Part shown: piece after piece, positions 11,961-23,762 of the stretch
Layout: every line of letters starts with the position of its first letter
Position numbering within the stretch: the stretch's first letter is position 1
Origin: Aedes albopictus
Lineage: Eukaryota > Arthropoda > Insecta > Diptera > Culicidae
DNA length: 64,000 nt
Assembly: GCF_035046485.1 (NCBI RefSeq)
Contig: NC_085138.1
Location: forward strand, 336,123,312-336,187,311
Direction: 5' to 3'
Notes under the pieces: generated by a model
Database searches by the model: none
What the model was told of the DNA's origin: nothing
Seen by the model: the letters and a program-made list of their open reading frames with translations, nothing else
Program-made: the position numbers and the translations under genes

Positions 11961-12837
11961 ATTTTCCGTTACAATGTTTTTTTTACGGCTGGCTCGTAGG
12001 GCCTGACACCAACCCCCTACTTTCCGGAGGACCATAGTGCACAGTTGAGCTTAGAGTCCTTTCCTGGCACTCGGACGTAGATCAGCTGCCCCTAACATGG
12101 GAATCAGACGCTGTTGTGAGCCGCTCCACCTGGAGAACAGACGCTCAGGTTTACCGAAGCAAACCCCCCCTCCCCCTTCCCTGTCAGCCTACGACCAAAG
12201 TTCCCACCGGGATTGGTTACCCGATCTTCCCTAAGGTTGCTCATAGTTTCCGGCCGGTACCGCGAGGAGGTAGGGATAGGAGTTGTTGGGCAGAGGCTAG
12301 TGGATCACAATAGGATCTGAATTGTGCAGCATACCCAGCTTTTACCGTGCGAATTTTATTGTAACAGACAACAAATGGGGGAAATTCTACGGTAGGTCGC
12401 GAAAAGTACGTCTATTGGTAAAAGGGGGTCACGCACTGGTAAGTTTGGGAACCTATGTCTTAAACCTACCTTTCCAAAGCAAGGTCTTGTGGGATAGCTA
12501 TTAGAGTGTGTTAACGTTATATGGGAAAATTGAACACCCAGTGAACAAGTTCAGAGTTTTTCGTTTAACAATAAGCGTTCCCGGACTTGAGTGGTTTTCG
12601 AACACTATGTATACGCAAACAAAATGTGCTTATAACAAAAAGCTGAGTACAATTTGCTCCATGAACCCCATATTGCTCCTTTTCCGTAAGCAGTCAAGTT
12701 TTAGAGAGGATCAATAAAGAATTTTGCAAGCAATGATTGGAAGAAGAAATATAAGCAAATAGTACCAATTCGCACAAAAACGTTTTACAAACAAGTTTTC
12801 ACCAAACTTTAACGGGAATTTAGTTTCGTTTTGGAAA

Positions 12838-13133
12838 ATGCCCAGGAAAACCGTTCTTCATGATGTTGCATAGCATCGAGAAGTCGATGACGCCTCGAAA
12901 TCGATGAAGAACTCTAACATTCTCTGGCGTTATGGAGGGTTTGCCATATGTGTAAGATCTGACCGTTGTCGACCGGCCGTCGAAGGAGCTAACTTGATCA
13001 CTTCCCACGAGTTCATTTGCTTCAAGTGATACAACAGAAGAAGATCACGGGTAGGACTTTGTAGGTTGCATTTCGAATGATGATCTCTCAGAAGTTCTTA
13101 TACTTATTTCAGATGGTCGCCTTTCTTTAGAAT
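12838..13133 (-). pseudogene. Short degenerate RTE reverse transcriptase fragment (copy D)
   Basis: Minus-strand translation gives a GSDQVSSFDGRSTT-like phrase, equivalent to GSYQAGFIDGRLTT in copy A, and the nucleotides follow the same order as 10010-10310 with many changes and gaps. It is an older insertion of the same family. Confidence 0.6.
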
Positions 13134-13983
13134 TGTTGCAAAAAACTACGATAGATAAGTATTAACTACTTGGATTTGAAAAAGCCTTAACATTGTACAC
13201 TTATTGCTCTGCCCAACGAATCAGCATAGATAATAAAGCAGTCAGTTTATTAAATTCCAAAGTGATTCAAACGATCCCAATGTAGTAACTTCAAAAACAT
13301 TTCCAAGAACATAACTTATCAATAATCGGCAGACTGACAGGCAACAACAAAGAACTCGGTGTCAAAACAAAATGTTCTATACCTATGGTCCAGTTTCTCT
13401 GCGCAATGGGCAATTATGAATGGGATTTTAAATTTCTGCCATTTAATAGATGCACACTGCTAAACGGCCGTCGTCATGAATGATGCATTTCGATCCAATT
13501 ATTATTCTGCGTCATTTAAAGGTCTACGGCTAGGCACACATACGCATGCAAAGTTTGACATTATTATCAATTAGCAAGAATAGGCTATCTCCTGCAGTGC
13601 TTCAGAGGTGAGAATTTCTTACTAGAACAAAGACGTCTCCTGAGTAGACGACCCTATTGATGCTGCCGGCTGCTAGAACACCGCTGTTGAGTAATCAGTC
13701 ACTATACCGACATCTCATGCTCCCGTACAGACGAGTACGCCATAACCGGACTTCAAATTTATACCTAGGCAAGGCGATGACCCAAACACCATAGCACAGT
13801 CACACTGTAACCCCAGCTAAAGTTTACATACAGTTTTTTTTCCCAGTCTTCAACGTTTATTATTCCTTCCTTGCCGGGATCGTTTGAGTATGCCAGTTGA
13901 TCCGCGATCGTTCCGGCTGGGTGTTGCTTCAAAACAACAACGACCACAGTAACCTACTCATCGCGTTGAGAGAGGCTAATTGC
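13134..13983. promoter_or_regulatory. Low-repeat stretch upstream of the candidate gelsolin promoter
   Basis: No gene or clear transposon is seen here, unlike the surrounding DNA. It lies just upstream of a TATA box/initiator pair and could hold the 5' regulatory region of gelsolin gene 1. This is inference from position only. Confidence 0.25.
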
Positions 13984-14010
13984 TATAAATTGTCTTCGTC
14001 TAGTCTCAGT
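13984..14010 (+). promoter_or_regulatory. Candidate core promoter (TATA box and initiator)
   Basis: TATAAAT at 13984-13990 is followed 24 bases later by the A of TCTCAGT, an arthropod-type initiator. The spacing is slightly shorter than the usual 28-31. The GC-balanced downstream DNA ends in a consensus splice donor, which supports a transcript start. The gene assignment is inferred. Confidence 0.4.
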
Positions 14011-14082
14011 TCGAACGAGGCAACCGATCGAAGCGGTTCGAAAAATATTGGTAGGACAGAGAGCGAGACACGCGGAATAACG
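14008..14082 (+). other. Candidate 5' non-coding exon of gelsolin gene 1
   Basis: About 75 bp runs from the initiator to AATAACG|GTGAGT (donor at 14083). The nearest plausible acceptor is TTTTTCCAG at 27165-27173, six bases before the gelsolin start codon, which shows that the coding exon is preceded by an intron. The implied intron is about 13.1 kb. No transcript evidence is available. Confidence 0.35.
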
Positions 14083-15535
14083 GTGAGTCGGTGTAGTCTT
14101 ACAAACTTGTTTGAAATTGAGCCGGGTTCGGTGGACGTGCCGAAAAGATTTAGGCGATAAGTGAAGATAGGTATCAAACCTGTCATGGATGTTTACCTGA
14201 TCATGTCGAAAAGATTGGGTGAGAATTTAAAGTGATATGGAGTTAAGTGAGAAATGCACAAAGAAGAAATACCTAAAGTGGTGATCCGCGTGACCGTACA
14301 ACTAGGAAGAGACAAACCTCAAAGGAGCCTTGAAACCGTTCGAAGACAGTATTATCGCTTGACTGACCTTTGATGTCACGCGCAGATGGTCGGCCGTATT
14401 CGTTTATAAACCCACAATATAAACAACCGATAAGTTCAAAGACAAAATTTTACATTCAACGGATTTCTTGGAAGTTATACGAATGGAACTGTGCGGCAAA
14501 TGCAATGATTGACGTGATTCTAAGCAAAAAGTGAAAAAATACAAAATAATAACTTCTCAGTGACGTGCAAGATTCTTTATGCACCGTGGAAACTGTGGTG
14601 CAATTTGTTCTTGAATAATAAGCTTGTCGCAGAAACACTTTACTTTGAAATTAAAAGTTTGAAAAAAAATTACAAAAATCACAAAAAAAAAATAACAGAA
14701 ATTTGTTGGGGAGCTTTCATAAAATTTGTAAATTAGACGCTTAAAACACTTACACCAAATTAAGCGCTAACAACCCTCCTAATGTGTTGTTTAACGATCG
14801 GGTCAACAGTTAACACATTTGTGTGTAAATTTTCTGATAGTGTAGAGTTTTATTCTTACAGGAAACCCAAGAACGTAGCCAACTATTATGTTTCGAAAAC
14901 CAATGCTATATGCCCGAGGATTTCTGGATAAAGATTTTGTAGAACTTTTGTAGGATTTTTTTACAAACATCTACAGGAATCTTGAGTCAAAGAGATAATT
15001 TCATAATTTTTCGAGAGTTCCTAAACGTTTGTGAATCTATTTACAAAAAGTTTAATAGAAACTTCGTACCTTTGGTTCTTTAAACAGTGTGGCAAATTGT
15101 TATATAATAATCGACGTGAAATAATCGCGACAATGTTTGCTTCAAACGAGGAGTAGTGATTTAGAGTGTAATGAATATGAAATAAAAAGAAACTGTTTTG
15201 TTGTTCATATGGCGTGCGGATTTCGAACGCCAAGGTTTCGATATCATCGGGATGATTCCATTCCAGATCATAGGATATCGAGAGTACCACAAACAGTATT
15301 AGCCATTTTACGAAACGACAATAATGTAAATATTGATATTTGTGGTACCGGGTCATCTGGCCGAATATCATTTGGCTGAGTGAAATTTGGCCAAATTCCG
15401 TTTGTGACCGCTGTTCTCTATTCAGGAATACCTTGATTTAGTCACTAAATTTTAGTGGATATTTCAATTTTCGAATTGTCTATAAAATTGAATTTTATAT
15501 AACATCGAAGCAATTTTTATTTTATTTTATTTGTA
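14083..15535. other. Gene-free, AT-rich stretch
   Basis: No gene is seen. A decayed repeat with the phrase TTTGGCCAAAT lies near 15355-15405. The stretch would be intronic if the 14-kb exon belongs to gelsolin gene 1. Confidence 0.4.
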
Positions 15536-16224
15536 CAGGCGTACCTCGATAGTACGTACATTTTGCCACGATAGTATGTACACAGTGTACACCAAAATTT
15601 AGTTAATTTTTAATCTACAAAAATGAGTTAGAATCATTAATCGACGTATAGCAGAGACTCCGATACTAAGAATTTGTGTTATGCAGACTCCTATAACACG
15701 GACTTTCATTAATCAGTTTTAAAATATAACGAAATGAAAGGCATGAACGAATACGTTTGATGCAGTGAAGAGAATTGTCAGACAAAAGTGGCACAAAACA
15801 AGCAACAAAGAAGGTGCGACAATTATTCTTTATCACTACTGGTAACAGATAATGACATGATTTCGATTTTTTTGTTGCAGACAAAACGGAAGCTGAATTT
15901 GTTGCGTACTTTTCAACTCGTGAATTATCAATTATTACAAACCCAAAGTTAAAACTGATTGATGATAGATCTTCAGCAGAGTTGCAATGTTTACCGACTC
16001 GAAGTTACCGATCGAAAATCGCAATGCAAGGCTTAAAAATCCCTAAACTCGTGGTGTACGCATTGGGTGGATTGTCGCAACAAATACAAGTTGCGACATT
16101 GTCATTATTGTTGCGCGATGGCTGAATTTTGACTCACTGGTTTGATGTAATAATTGCAGTATTCTTAGCTGTACAGAGATATGTTCGGCCAGTCATAATA
16201 TCTGGCATCATTATTCTGGCGTAA

Positions 16225-16330
16225 CATCCCAACTGGGGAGGACTGCTTTTCAGCTTAGTTCTTGATAAGCACTTGCACAGTTATTAACTTAACGTTTTCT
16301 TTACCAATAGAACGTTGTAATAAAATAAAA
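16225..16330 (-). repeat. Fragment of a dispersed Feilai-like SINE
   Basis: Phrases gactgcttttcagcttagt and gcac..acagttattaactt match a repeat also present at 31560-31760. I associate this wording with the 3' part of the tRNA-derived Feilai SINE group of Aedes, from memory. Confidence 0.35.
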
Positions 16331-16544
16331 AAGCACATGATGGTTCTCTTTTGCGTGGTAATAAAAAAAAACTAAATTTCTCGGCGAAGAATGCTCTCCA
16401 AAACATAAATCAAACCCATCAAGTTACTTATTCAAACCATTGATTTCAGTTCACTTACTTGTTATTTTTTTTTTTCATTTTCCAACAAAAAACGATACGT
16501 ATAAAATATTTGACAGTTCTCCATGAGTATGGAAATTTAAACAA

Positions 16545-18120
16545 CTTTGAGTGCCGTAGGGCACTGCAAGCCGCGGTTGCTGAGGAGTTTCGTGCTGAGT
16601 TTTTGACGTTTCGTGACTTTGTTGTTTACGATTCGGACTTTTAAAAAATCGTCATCTCTCTGATTAAAAAACAAATCGCCAGCTTATCATGAGTGGTTGG
16701 ATTTAATTCAAAAAAGGGGTATGCGTGCGTGTGCTGTTTTATAACTTGATGATGGCATGGTGGCTCACCTCATGAAGTTTCTTCTGGGATTCCACAAGAA
16801 TTCCATACGGGACTCCCCTCGTGATTTGTCCACAAATTTGTTCCAGAGCTTTCTTCTGGGATTCCGTAAGCTCTTAATGAGATTCTTCCGGAAGTTTATT
16901 TAGGATTCCTTCAGAAGTTCCCTCTGGGGTTTCCCAGGAGTTTTTTTTTCTGAGACTCCTTAAGAGGTTCCGTCTGGAGTTCCGTCAAAAGCTCTTGCCA
17001 GGATTGTTCCAGGAAGTTCCCCGAGATTCTTCCAGAGATTCCTGGATTTCTGTAGAAATTAATTCCGAGATTCCTTCAGCATTACTCCTTCTAGGAGTAG
17101 TAATTTTTCCTGTAACTCTTCCAGGTATTCCTTCCGTGGTTTCTCTACAAACTTATTCTACCCTCTAGGATCCCTCTGGGAATCCCTCTAGGATTTATGT
17201 GACTCTTCAGGGAGCTATAACTATGTTGCTTTTTCCTGTGTTTATTCAAGGAAATCCTACAGGAACTACATGAGGAATTCCATAAAAAAATACTCCAAAA
17301 AGTTCATAATAAGCTCCAGGAGGATTTCCATTACAAACATCTGAAAGAATTCCAGAAAGGTCTGCAGGAATTCCTGACGGAGCTCTTGGTAGAAACCAAA
17401 AAAGAGTCTCTAGATGATTCCTAGAAAAAGTTCTCGAAGATATCACGGAATCAGTTTCTGAACGAATTCCTTGAAGAAGCTCTAAGAGGAATCCCGGAAG
17501 AAGTTCCTGAAAAGTAATTCCCCAGAAGAAATTCCCGGAAAAATCCCGGAAGGAATTTCCGAAAGAATCCTGGAAAATCCAAGAAAGAATACCTGGTGAA
17601 ATTATTGTAGGAATCTCAGAAGGAATACTTGATTCAAATCTCGAAAAAAACGGAAGCAGTTCCTGGAGGGATCTCGGGGAAACATTTAGTTAGAGGAACA
17701 CTGAATGAAGTTCTTGTCAAGGATCTTGTGGGATTTCTGGAAGGGTTTCAGAAGGAATTCCTGAAGAATTTCCAGAAGATACTCCGGGAAGAATCTCGCA
17801 TGAAATTCCAGGAATAAATCCTTACGGATTGTTGCAAGGAGTTTTTGAAGAAATCAAGGTAAGAATTTCTGATACCATTTCCGAAAGAACTCCCAGTGAA
17901 ATCTCCCAGAGCATCTGGAAGCCCAAAAAAAAATCCAGAGATATTCCAAAATAAGCTATTCTTAGAATCCCGGATGACATTCCTGGAGGATTTCAGGGAC
18001 TCCTTGAGAAATTCTGGAAGAAATCTCTTGAAGTCCGAAACGTAAACAAGAAGGTCACAAAACGTCAAAAACTTAGAAAAAAAATCTAAGGCAACCGCGG
18101 CTTGCATTGCCATATAGGCT
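16545..18120. repeat. Foldback array: inverted flanks around GATTCC-type microrepeats
   Basis: 16555-16645 (containing gcaagccgcggttgc and tttttgacgtttcgtgac) is repeated in reverse complement at 18005-18110. Between them lie degenerate GGATTCCTTCTGG monomers, pyrimidine-oriented from about 16780 to 17220 and in the opposite orientation from 17240 to 18000. The arrangement makes one large imperfect palindrome of about 1.5 kb. Frames through it on either strand are repeat artefacts. Confidence 0.65.
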
Positions 18121-18159
18121 GTACCAATTAAATTGTTTCGCTTTCTCGCTTGCTTTAGG

Positions 18160-18540
18160 GATTTCTTCAAGTTTCTTTCAGTTCCGAAATTCCTGTATGT
18201 GTTGGTTCCGAGATTGCTCCAGGAATTCTTTCCGGGATTCCTTAGGGATTGTTCCAGGAGTTTCTTCTGCGATTCCTAATGAGAATCCAGGGTCTCTTTC
18301 AGAGATTTCTCCAGAGATTCTTTCGAAACTTCACCAAGAATTGCTTCTGTAATACTTTCGGGACTTCCAGGATTTTTTCAGGGATTTCTTCCTGAATACC
18401 TCCAGGAATTTCGTTCCGGGATTTCTCCATGAATTCATTCCAAGATTCCTCCAGAAATTCATTCCGAGATTCCTACAAGAATTCTTTCTAAGATTCATCA
18501 AGTAATTTTTCCTTGAATTTCCCCAAAAGCTCCGACATAC
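18160..18540. repeat. GAATTCC-type microrepeat array
   Basis: Degenerate monomers such as GATTCCTCCAGAAATTC fill the stretch without a coding frame. It continues the array DNA inside the pogo-like element. Confidence 0.6.
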
Positions 18541-19319
18541 CTCTAGAAATCCCTTTTCGCAAAAAAATAAACTCTTGGAGGAGTGCTAGAAGGAGCAATG
18601 TTCAGAAGATTTTGAAAATATCACGGCAATAAATATTGCAGGAGAAAATACATCTAGAATGCTTCTATAACAAGATATAACTGATCTATATTGATTTTAT
18701 TATATCTAGACCAGATTGGATTGTTCTAAAAGATAACTCAAATAAAATCAATATAAGTTCCCAGAGACGAGATGCTCCTACGAAGCATCCCAAGAGCACA
18801 AGAAGATTTTTCCAATAAAGATAGCATCCTAAACAAGCAAAATACGTAATTAATAAACGGACCCTTAGGCCACATGTAATTTTTTGGCAATCCTGACGTT
18901 CTAGAAATAACATTCTTTGATTTGAAAATGAAATTTAAAATAAAAATTTGTGATTCGATAATATGTACGTTTCGATAGTACGTACACTAAACGAAGCGGT
19001 GGTGTACGTACTATACTATCGAGGTATGCCTGTATATAAATTGTAGACCAAAATGTACCAAACCATATAAAAACTGCATGAAAAGTGAGTTTTTGATACA
19101 CGGCACGGAGTTTTTGGAATATATAGTAATACTAATAACGAATAAACCACTGTCTCTCTAGCATGTTACGATCGAATTCTTCTGTCTCCAAATAAATAAG
19201 TATATAAATATAAATATACATATATATGTATGGTTGATTCAAAAATCAATATTGTGAGCAATAGAGGGCGTACATAATAACGTTATTAAATAATTAACGT
19301 TAAAAAAGTTCAGAAAGTC

Positions 19320-20830
19320 ATTGAGGGACTCCTATGAACATGTAACTTTAAGATTGCTAAAAAAAACCTTTAAGAATGACTTCAGAAATCCCTTCTGAGA
19401 TTCTTCAAGGGTCCTTCGGAAATTTAGAAATTCGTGACAAGCATTTGATAGAGCGTGGTTACTGGCTGTGCTGCATTTGCCGAACGATCTTTCTGTACGA
19501 GTAGTGTAGGTTTGTATCTACTGTATACAATTCCATGAAATTCCTCTATTTTTTGCAAAAAAAAACAAATCTTCCTGGGATATCTTTATAAATTCCTTCA
19601 GGAACTCTTTTGAAAAATACTTGAGAGATCCATTCGGGAAATTTTTACAGCGAAACTGTTTTTATAGAAACTGTCCTAGGGGTTCTATCACAAATCTTTT
19701 GAGGCTTGTCTTTTTTTTTTTTTTTTTTGAAAATCCTCCCATGGCTTCCACTAATATTTTTTTCAATAATATCTCCAGATTTCTTTACAAATTTCTCCAA
19801 GGATTACTTTGAAAATTCATTAAAAAAAGTAATCCAGCAGATCCTTAAGAAATTCAGTCAGAATTTGTTTCACAAAATCTTCTAGGGATTCCTTTAGACT
19901 TAAGCACGTCCTCTCGAAATTTCTCCAAGAGCTCCTTAAGAAAGTCTTGCACGGATAGCTCCCAAAAATGTTGCATGGATTCCTTTACAAATAATAATTC
20001 CTTTCAAAAAATCTTACACAGAGATTCCTCCAGAAATCTTTCAAAGCAAACATCTGAATATCTTCTGTAAAATACTCCATGTTTTTTCTTAGAAAATGAC
20101 TCACGGATACATTGAGACTCAGAAATTCAGAACTCATTCAAACTTTTCACAGAAGCTTTCTTTAGAGTTTTCTTCAAGGATTGCTTTAGAAAGTCTACAA
20201 GAGGTTATCAAGGAAATTCTCAAGATTTCTTTACATTCCTTTAGATATTTCTTCAAGACATTCTTCTTCCAGAAATTGTTCCGAAAATTTCATATGAACG
20301 TCTTAGAAAATCCTCGAAGGTTTCTCTCAGAAATTTTCTCACAGTTTCTTTTAGAGATTCTTAGAAAGTTTCTGATCGAAGGCTAGAAGACATTCATGCA
20401 GAGACTTCTGCAGAAATTCACACAGACATTTCATCAGTAACTCCACCGGGTATTTCTCCAGGTGTTTTCTCGAAAATTCTACCAGGATTTCCTCCAGGAA
20501 TTCTTTTAAAAAAATGTTTAGGATTTTATTGGGTCTGCTCCAGGATTTTTCTTTTTTTTTTCAAAAATATCTCAAGAGGTTTTGGTGGGTATTCCACCAG
20601 GGGTTTCCAAGTGTCTCTTTAGGTATTCCTTCTGGAATTTCTTCAGAAAAAAAACCGATACCTTCGGAAATATATTTAGAGGCTTCTTCAATATTCCTAG
20701 AATTACTTGAGAATTTCAGCAAGAAAATTTCTCCAAAATTTGTTCCATGTATTCTTTCAGAAGTTGTTCCAGCAGTTCCTTCGGGAATGACTCGCGCGGT
20801 TCCTTCTGAGATTCCTCCAGGGAATGAGTG
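19320..20830. repeat. Degenerate GAATTCC-type microrepeat array
   Basis: Short monomers of the form TTCCTTCAGGAATTTCTCC, much diverged, run mostly in one orientation. A 20-base T run lies near 19710. Open frames here (for example 20514-20831) read as Phe/Leu/Ser-rich low-complexity strings and are not genes. Confidence 0.55.
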
Positions 20831-21539
20831 AAGAGGTGCTGAAAACGGGGAAACTTGACTAACTTGCTCTGAATTTACTATGATGGCTTTGGAAATATTT
20901 TATCACACATCTTGTCACCTTGTCAGTAATCTGCCGAAGCATTATAATGTCCTTTTTATGGAATTTACTACACATTTTGGAATTCAGAGCAGAGGAAAAA
21001 AGCTCAATAATAGCATATTTTGATACGGAGATCAAAAAGTGATATTTGTTTGTTTGAGATCATAGGTAAAAGTACTGAAAAAATATCTCAAATTTACTCC
21101 TGGAACATCGTTATCATAGCACATTTAGCTCTTGATAAGATGTAACCAACAGCAGTGAGCTATTTCATTGATCTTCAAATATCAAATTTTGCTAATGGTT
21201 AGATGGTTCAAGAACAATTTTTTTGCTATTATTTAAAAGTACTGAAAATCAAACCAATATCATATTTAGATCGTCAGTACTTGTCCTCTACCCGGGTAAG
21301 TCAAGATAGAGCAAGCCATCTTCCAAAAATATCAGGAATATATAACAATTCTTGGTTAGGATTTGTTGAAAGAAGTTTGTTACAAAGCTCTGAGGAAAAG
21401 TGTGGCAAATGGTCAGTAGCATGGGTCATAGAGGTCGTTTTTACAGATCAAAGTTTTTTTGACTCAATTTCGTATACTGAACGACTGTACAAAATTTGAG
21501 CGCGATTAGTCATGCCTACACTTTGCGCATAGCGATTGA
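20831..21539. other. Gene-free stretch
   Basis: AT-rich sequence without a recognisable gene. An open frame at 21203-21499 shows no domain and is unsupported. Confidence 0.4.
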
Positions 21540-21985
21540 AATTTGGGCGGGATTTTATATGGGAAACTTACTTTTTTGCATTTTCTTTATAAAAAAATAA
21601 AATTATTCTGAAAGTCATGCTGAAAGCATTCAACCGATTATTTAAAAGTATAGCCAGATGTCCTGAAAAACTTTTCCGAAAACCGCAAAGCGATCCGAGT
21701 CATGTAACAAAAGTCATAACCTACTGATCGCCTGAATGTGATTATCTTTCAACATGTAAAGGAATAACATCAATAATAAAATCTCATTTTTTGGCCTGAC
21801 TTTCGAAGAGTGTATCTTTTTCCACATGCATCGGATCGCTTTGCGGTCTTCGACAAAGTTTTTCGACACATCCTGGACTATACTTTATGGCACAGTTATT
21901 TGGGACCTCAAAGGCCATCTTTAAAACTTTGATCTGATTGAATCTGATCAATTTTAAATTCTCCCATATAACGTTGACCCACCCT
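21540..21985. mobile_element. Palindromic MITE, about 450 bp
   Basis: The left half (tatatggga, aaagtatagccagatgtcc, aaccgcaaagcgatccga) reappears in reverse complement in the right half (tcggatcgctttgcggt, catcctggactatacttt, tcccatata). The centre lies near 21760. Exact ends and target duplication were not determined. Confidence 0.6.
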
Positions 21986-22686
21986 AATGGTCAGCTTGCA
22001 TGCATAGCATGCAAAGTTTTAGATAATGTAACTTAGAAACTTTTTTGATTTTTTTTTATCATTTTATATTGCTATAGACACTTCTACTCTGCGTTTCAAA
22101 ATAAGTGATATATAAAAAGTAAGCAGAAACAATTTATTCAAATCTTGAAAATTTACCAATTTTTTCTATCTAGAAACTTTTTCAGTATTTCATCTCTTTG
22201 AGGCTAAATTTCATCCAAGAATTACAACACAGCAATCTCTAAAAAATGCTCCTGGATAAACACTTGTAGGAACTTCTGAAAGAATCCCTGTGTAACTCCT
22301 GAAAGAATCCCTGTGTAATGTCTGAAAAAAAAAAACTCCTTGAGAATCACTGAAGGATCTTGAGGAACTCCTGGAGGAATCACAGAAGGGTCTCCTGGAG
22401 AAAGACTTGATGGAACTGCTAGAGAAATCACATAATAAATATATGGCAGGTGGAATCGCTGGATGATCATCATGAGGAATTCCAGTACGAATCCCTGGAG
22501 GAATCAATCAACGCAATTCTGCAGAAATCCCTGTAGCAGTTCCCGGAAACATTCCTGAAGGATTTCCTGGAGAAATCCCTGCAATAGTTTCTGGAAAAAT
22601 CCCTGAAGGAGCATCTGGAGAAATCCCAGGAAAAATTCCTGAAAGAATCCCTAGAGAAATACCTAACGGAGTTCCTGGAGCAAGTT

Positions 22687-22809
22687 TTAACCCTTTGGAG
22701 CCGGATTTTTTTTACCGGTCCCGCCGTAACCGCGCTGGTGTGGAACATGTTTGTTATGCTCGGTTTCATCGCCGGGGTCATATTGACCCCTTCGGCTCCA
22801 AACGGTTAA
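22687..22809. mobile_element. Short palindromic MITE, TTAACCCTTTGGAGCC ends
   Basis: TTAACCCTTTGGAGCCGG at the left end is mirrored by TTCGGCTCCAAACGGTTAA at the right, and an inner GGGTCATATTGACCC is itself palindromic. The element sits inside the microrepeat array, so its borders are easy to see. Same style as 5751-5869. Confidence 0.7.
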
Positions 22810-23480
22810 AGGAATACCTTAGGAAATCTCTTAAAAGCAATTACAGGATAAAATTCTCCAGCATCTACAGGAGATATCTCTCAAAAAACTCCAGGCTAAA
22901 TATCTGACGGAATCCAAGAAGAAATTCCTTAAGAATTATTTTAAAAAATAATCCTGTAGAAACCCCTGCAGTACTTCCCAGCGACTCATGGAGAAATTCC
23001 CACTCGTAACTCGTGGGGAAATTCCGGAAGGAGTTCCTGGAAAGTCTTTCAAGAAATTCCAGGAAAAAAATCAACATGGAAATCCAGGAGAAATCCCTCA
23101 ACGACCATCACAAGGGAATTTCAGAAGGAATCCCATAAAAAAACCACTCAAGTTATCCCTGAAGGTATCCCAGAAGCAGCTCATGAAAGAGCTCCTGGAG
23201 AAATCCCTGAAGGAGTTCTTGGAGAAATTCGCTGATATATTTGAGAAGAAACCCCCTAAAAAAGTTCCTGAAAAAACACTTCAACAATTCCTGGAGAAAT
23301 TTTCCAAAGAATTTCAGGAAAAATCCGTGAGGAAGTTTCTGAAGGAGCTTATGTGGAAATCTTTCAAGGCACTTCTGGAAAAATCTCATAAAGATTTCTA
23401 GGAGCAATTCCTAAAGGAGTTTCTGGAGGAATCCCTGAAGAGTTCCTGGAGAAATCCATGAAGGATTTCCTGAAGAAGTT

Positions 23481-23566
23481 AGTAGTTAGTGTTAGTAATG
23501 TTCAGTCTGTGCGGCCTCTGGCCGAAGACGGTGTAATGGTCTATTTAAAAACAAAAAAAAATAAAC
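23481..23566 (+). mobile_element. 3' fragment of a tRNA-derived SINE (family 1)
   Basis: The phrase aatgttcagtctgtg, cggcctctggccgaagacgg and a following A-rich tail match the 3' half of the fuller SINE copy at 34433-34655. The tRNA-like head is missing, so this copy is 5' truncated. Confidence 0.75.
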
Positions 23567-23762
23567 ACCGAAGGAACTCCTGAAGGAGTCCCTGACAGAG
23601 TTTATGAAGAAATCTTTCAAGGAATTACCGGAAAAATCTCACAAAAAAATCTAGACGCAATTCCTGAAGGAGTTTCTTCCCCGAAGAATCCCTGGAGAAA
23701 TCACAGAAGGTGTTCCTGGAGGTTTATGGAGTTTATAGAGAAATACCTCATGGAGGTTTAGG

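Larger units (their letters stand above)
9001..12345 (-). mobile_element. RTE-type non-LTR retrotransposon, copy A, nearly full length, decayed
   Basis: Read on the minus strand this holds, in order, a 5' leader (about 12345-12000), an endonuclease, a linker, a reverse transcriptase with FADD, and a C-terminal region with WAGHVARMPD. The same order and wording occur in copy B (50795-54135). Shared 5' sequence with copy B ends near 12345 and 54130, probably the element's 5' end or a common truncation point. Several frameshifts break the single expected ORF. The Aedes RTE element JAM1 is a possible relative, but this was not compared. Confidence 0.8.
15536..19032. mobile_element. Pogo/Tigger-like TIR element, 3.5 kb, no intact transposase
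   Basis: Left end TA-CAGGCGTACCTCGATAGTA and right end TACTATCGAGGTATGCCTG-TA are inverted repeats flanked by TA. CAGGCATACCTCG is the hallmark terminus of Tigger/pogo transposons. The inner ends also share gtacgtac phrases. No DDE transposase frame is visible; the interior is mostly GATTCC-type arrays, so this is a non-autonomous or invaded copy. Confidence 0.65.
22230..23740. repeat. GAATTCCTGGAGAA-type microrepeat array (left part)
   Basis: Degenerate monomers such as TTCCTGGAGAAATCCCTGAA run in one orientation, interrupted by a small MITE (22687-22809) and a SINE 3' tail (23481-23566). The array is cut at 23740 by a retroposon insertion and resumes at 25440. Open frames on both strands (23% to 30% Glu/Lys or Phe/Leu in appearance) come from the repeat. 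Confidence 0.65.

Noticed and set aside
22988..23407. Overlapping frames on opposite strands with Lys/Glu/Phe-rich sequence
   Set aside because: Same microrepeat artefact in the 22.2-23.7 kb array.
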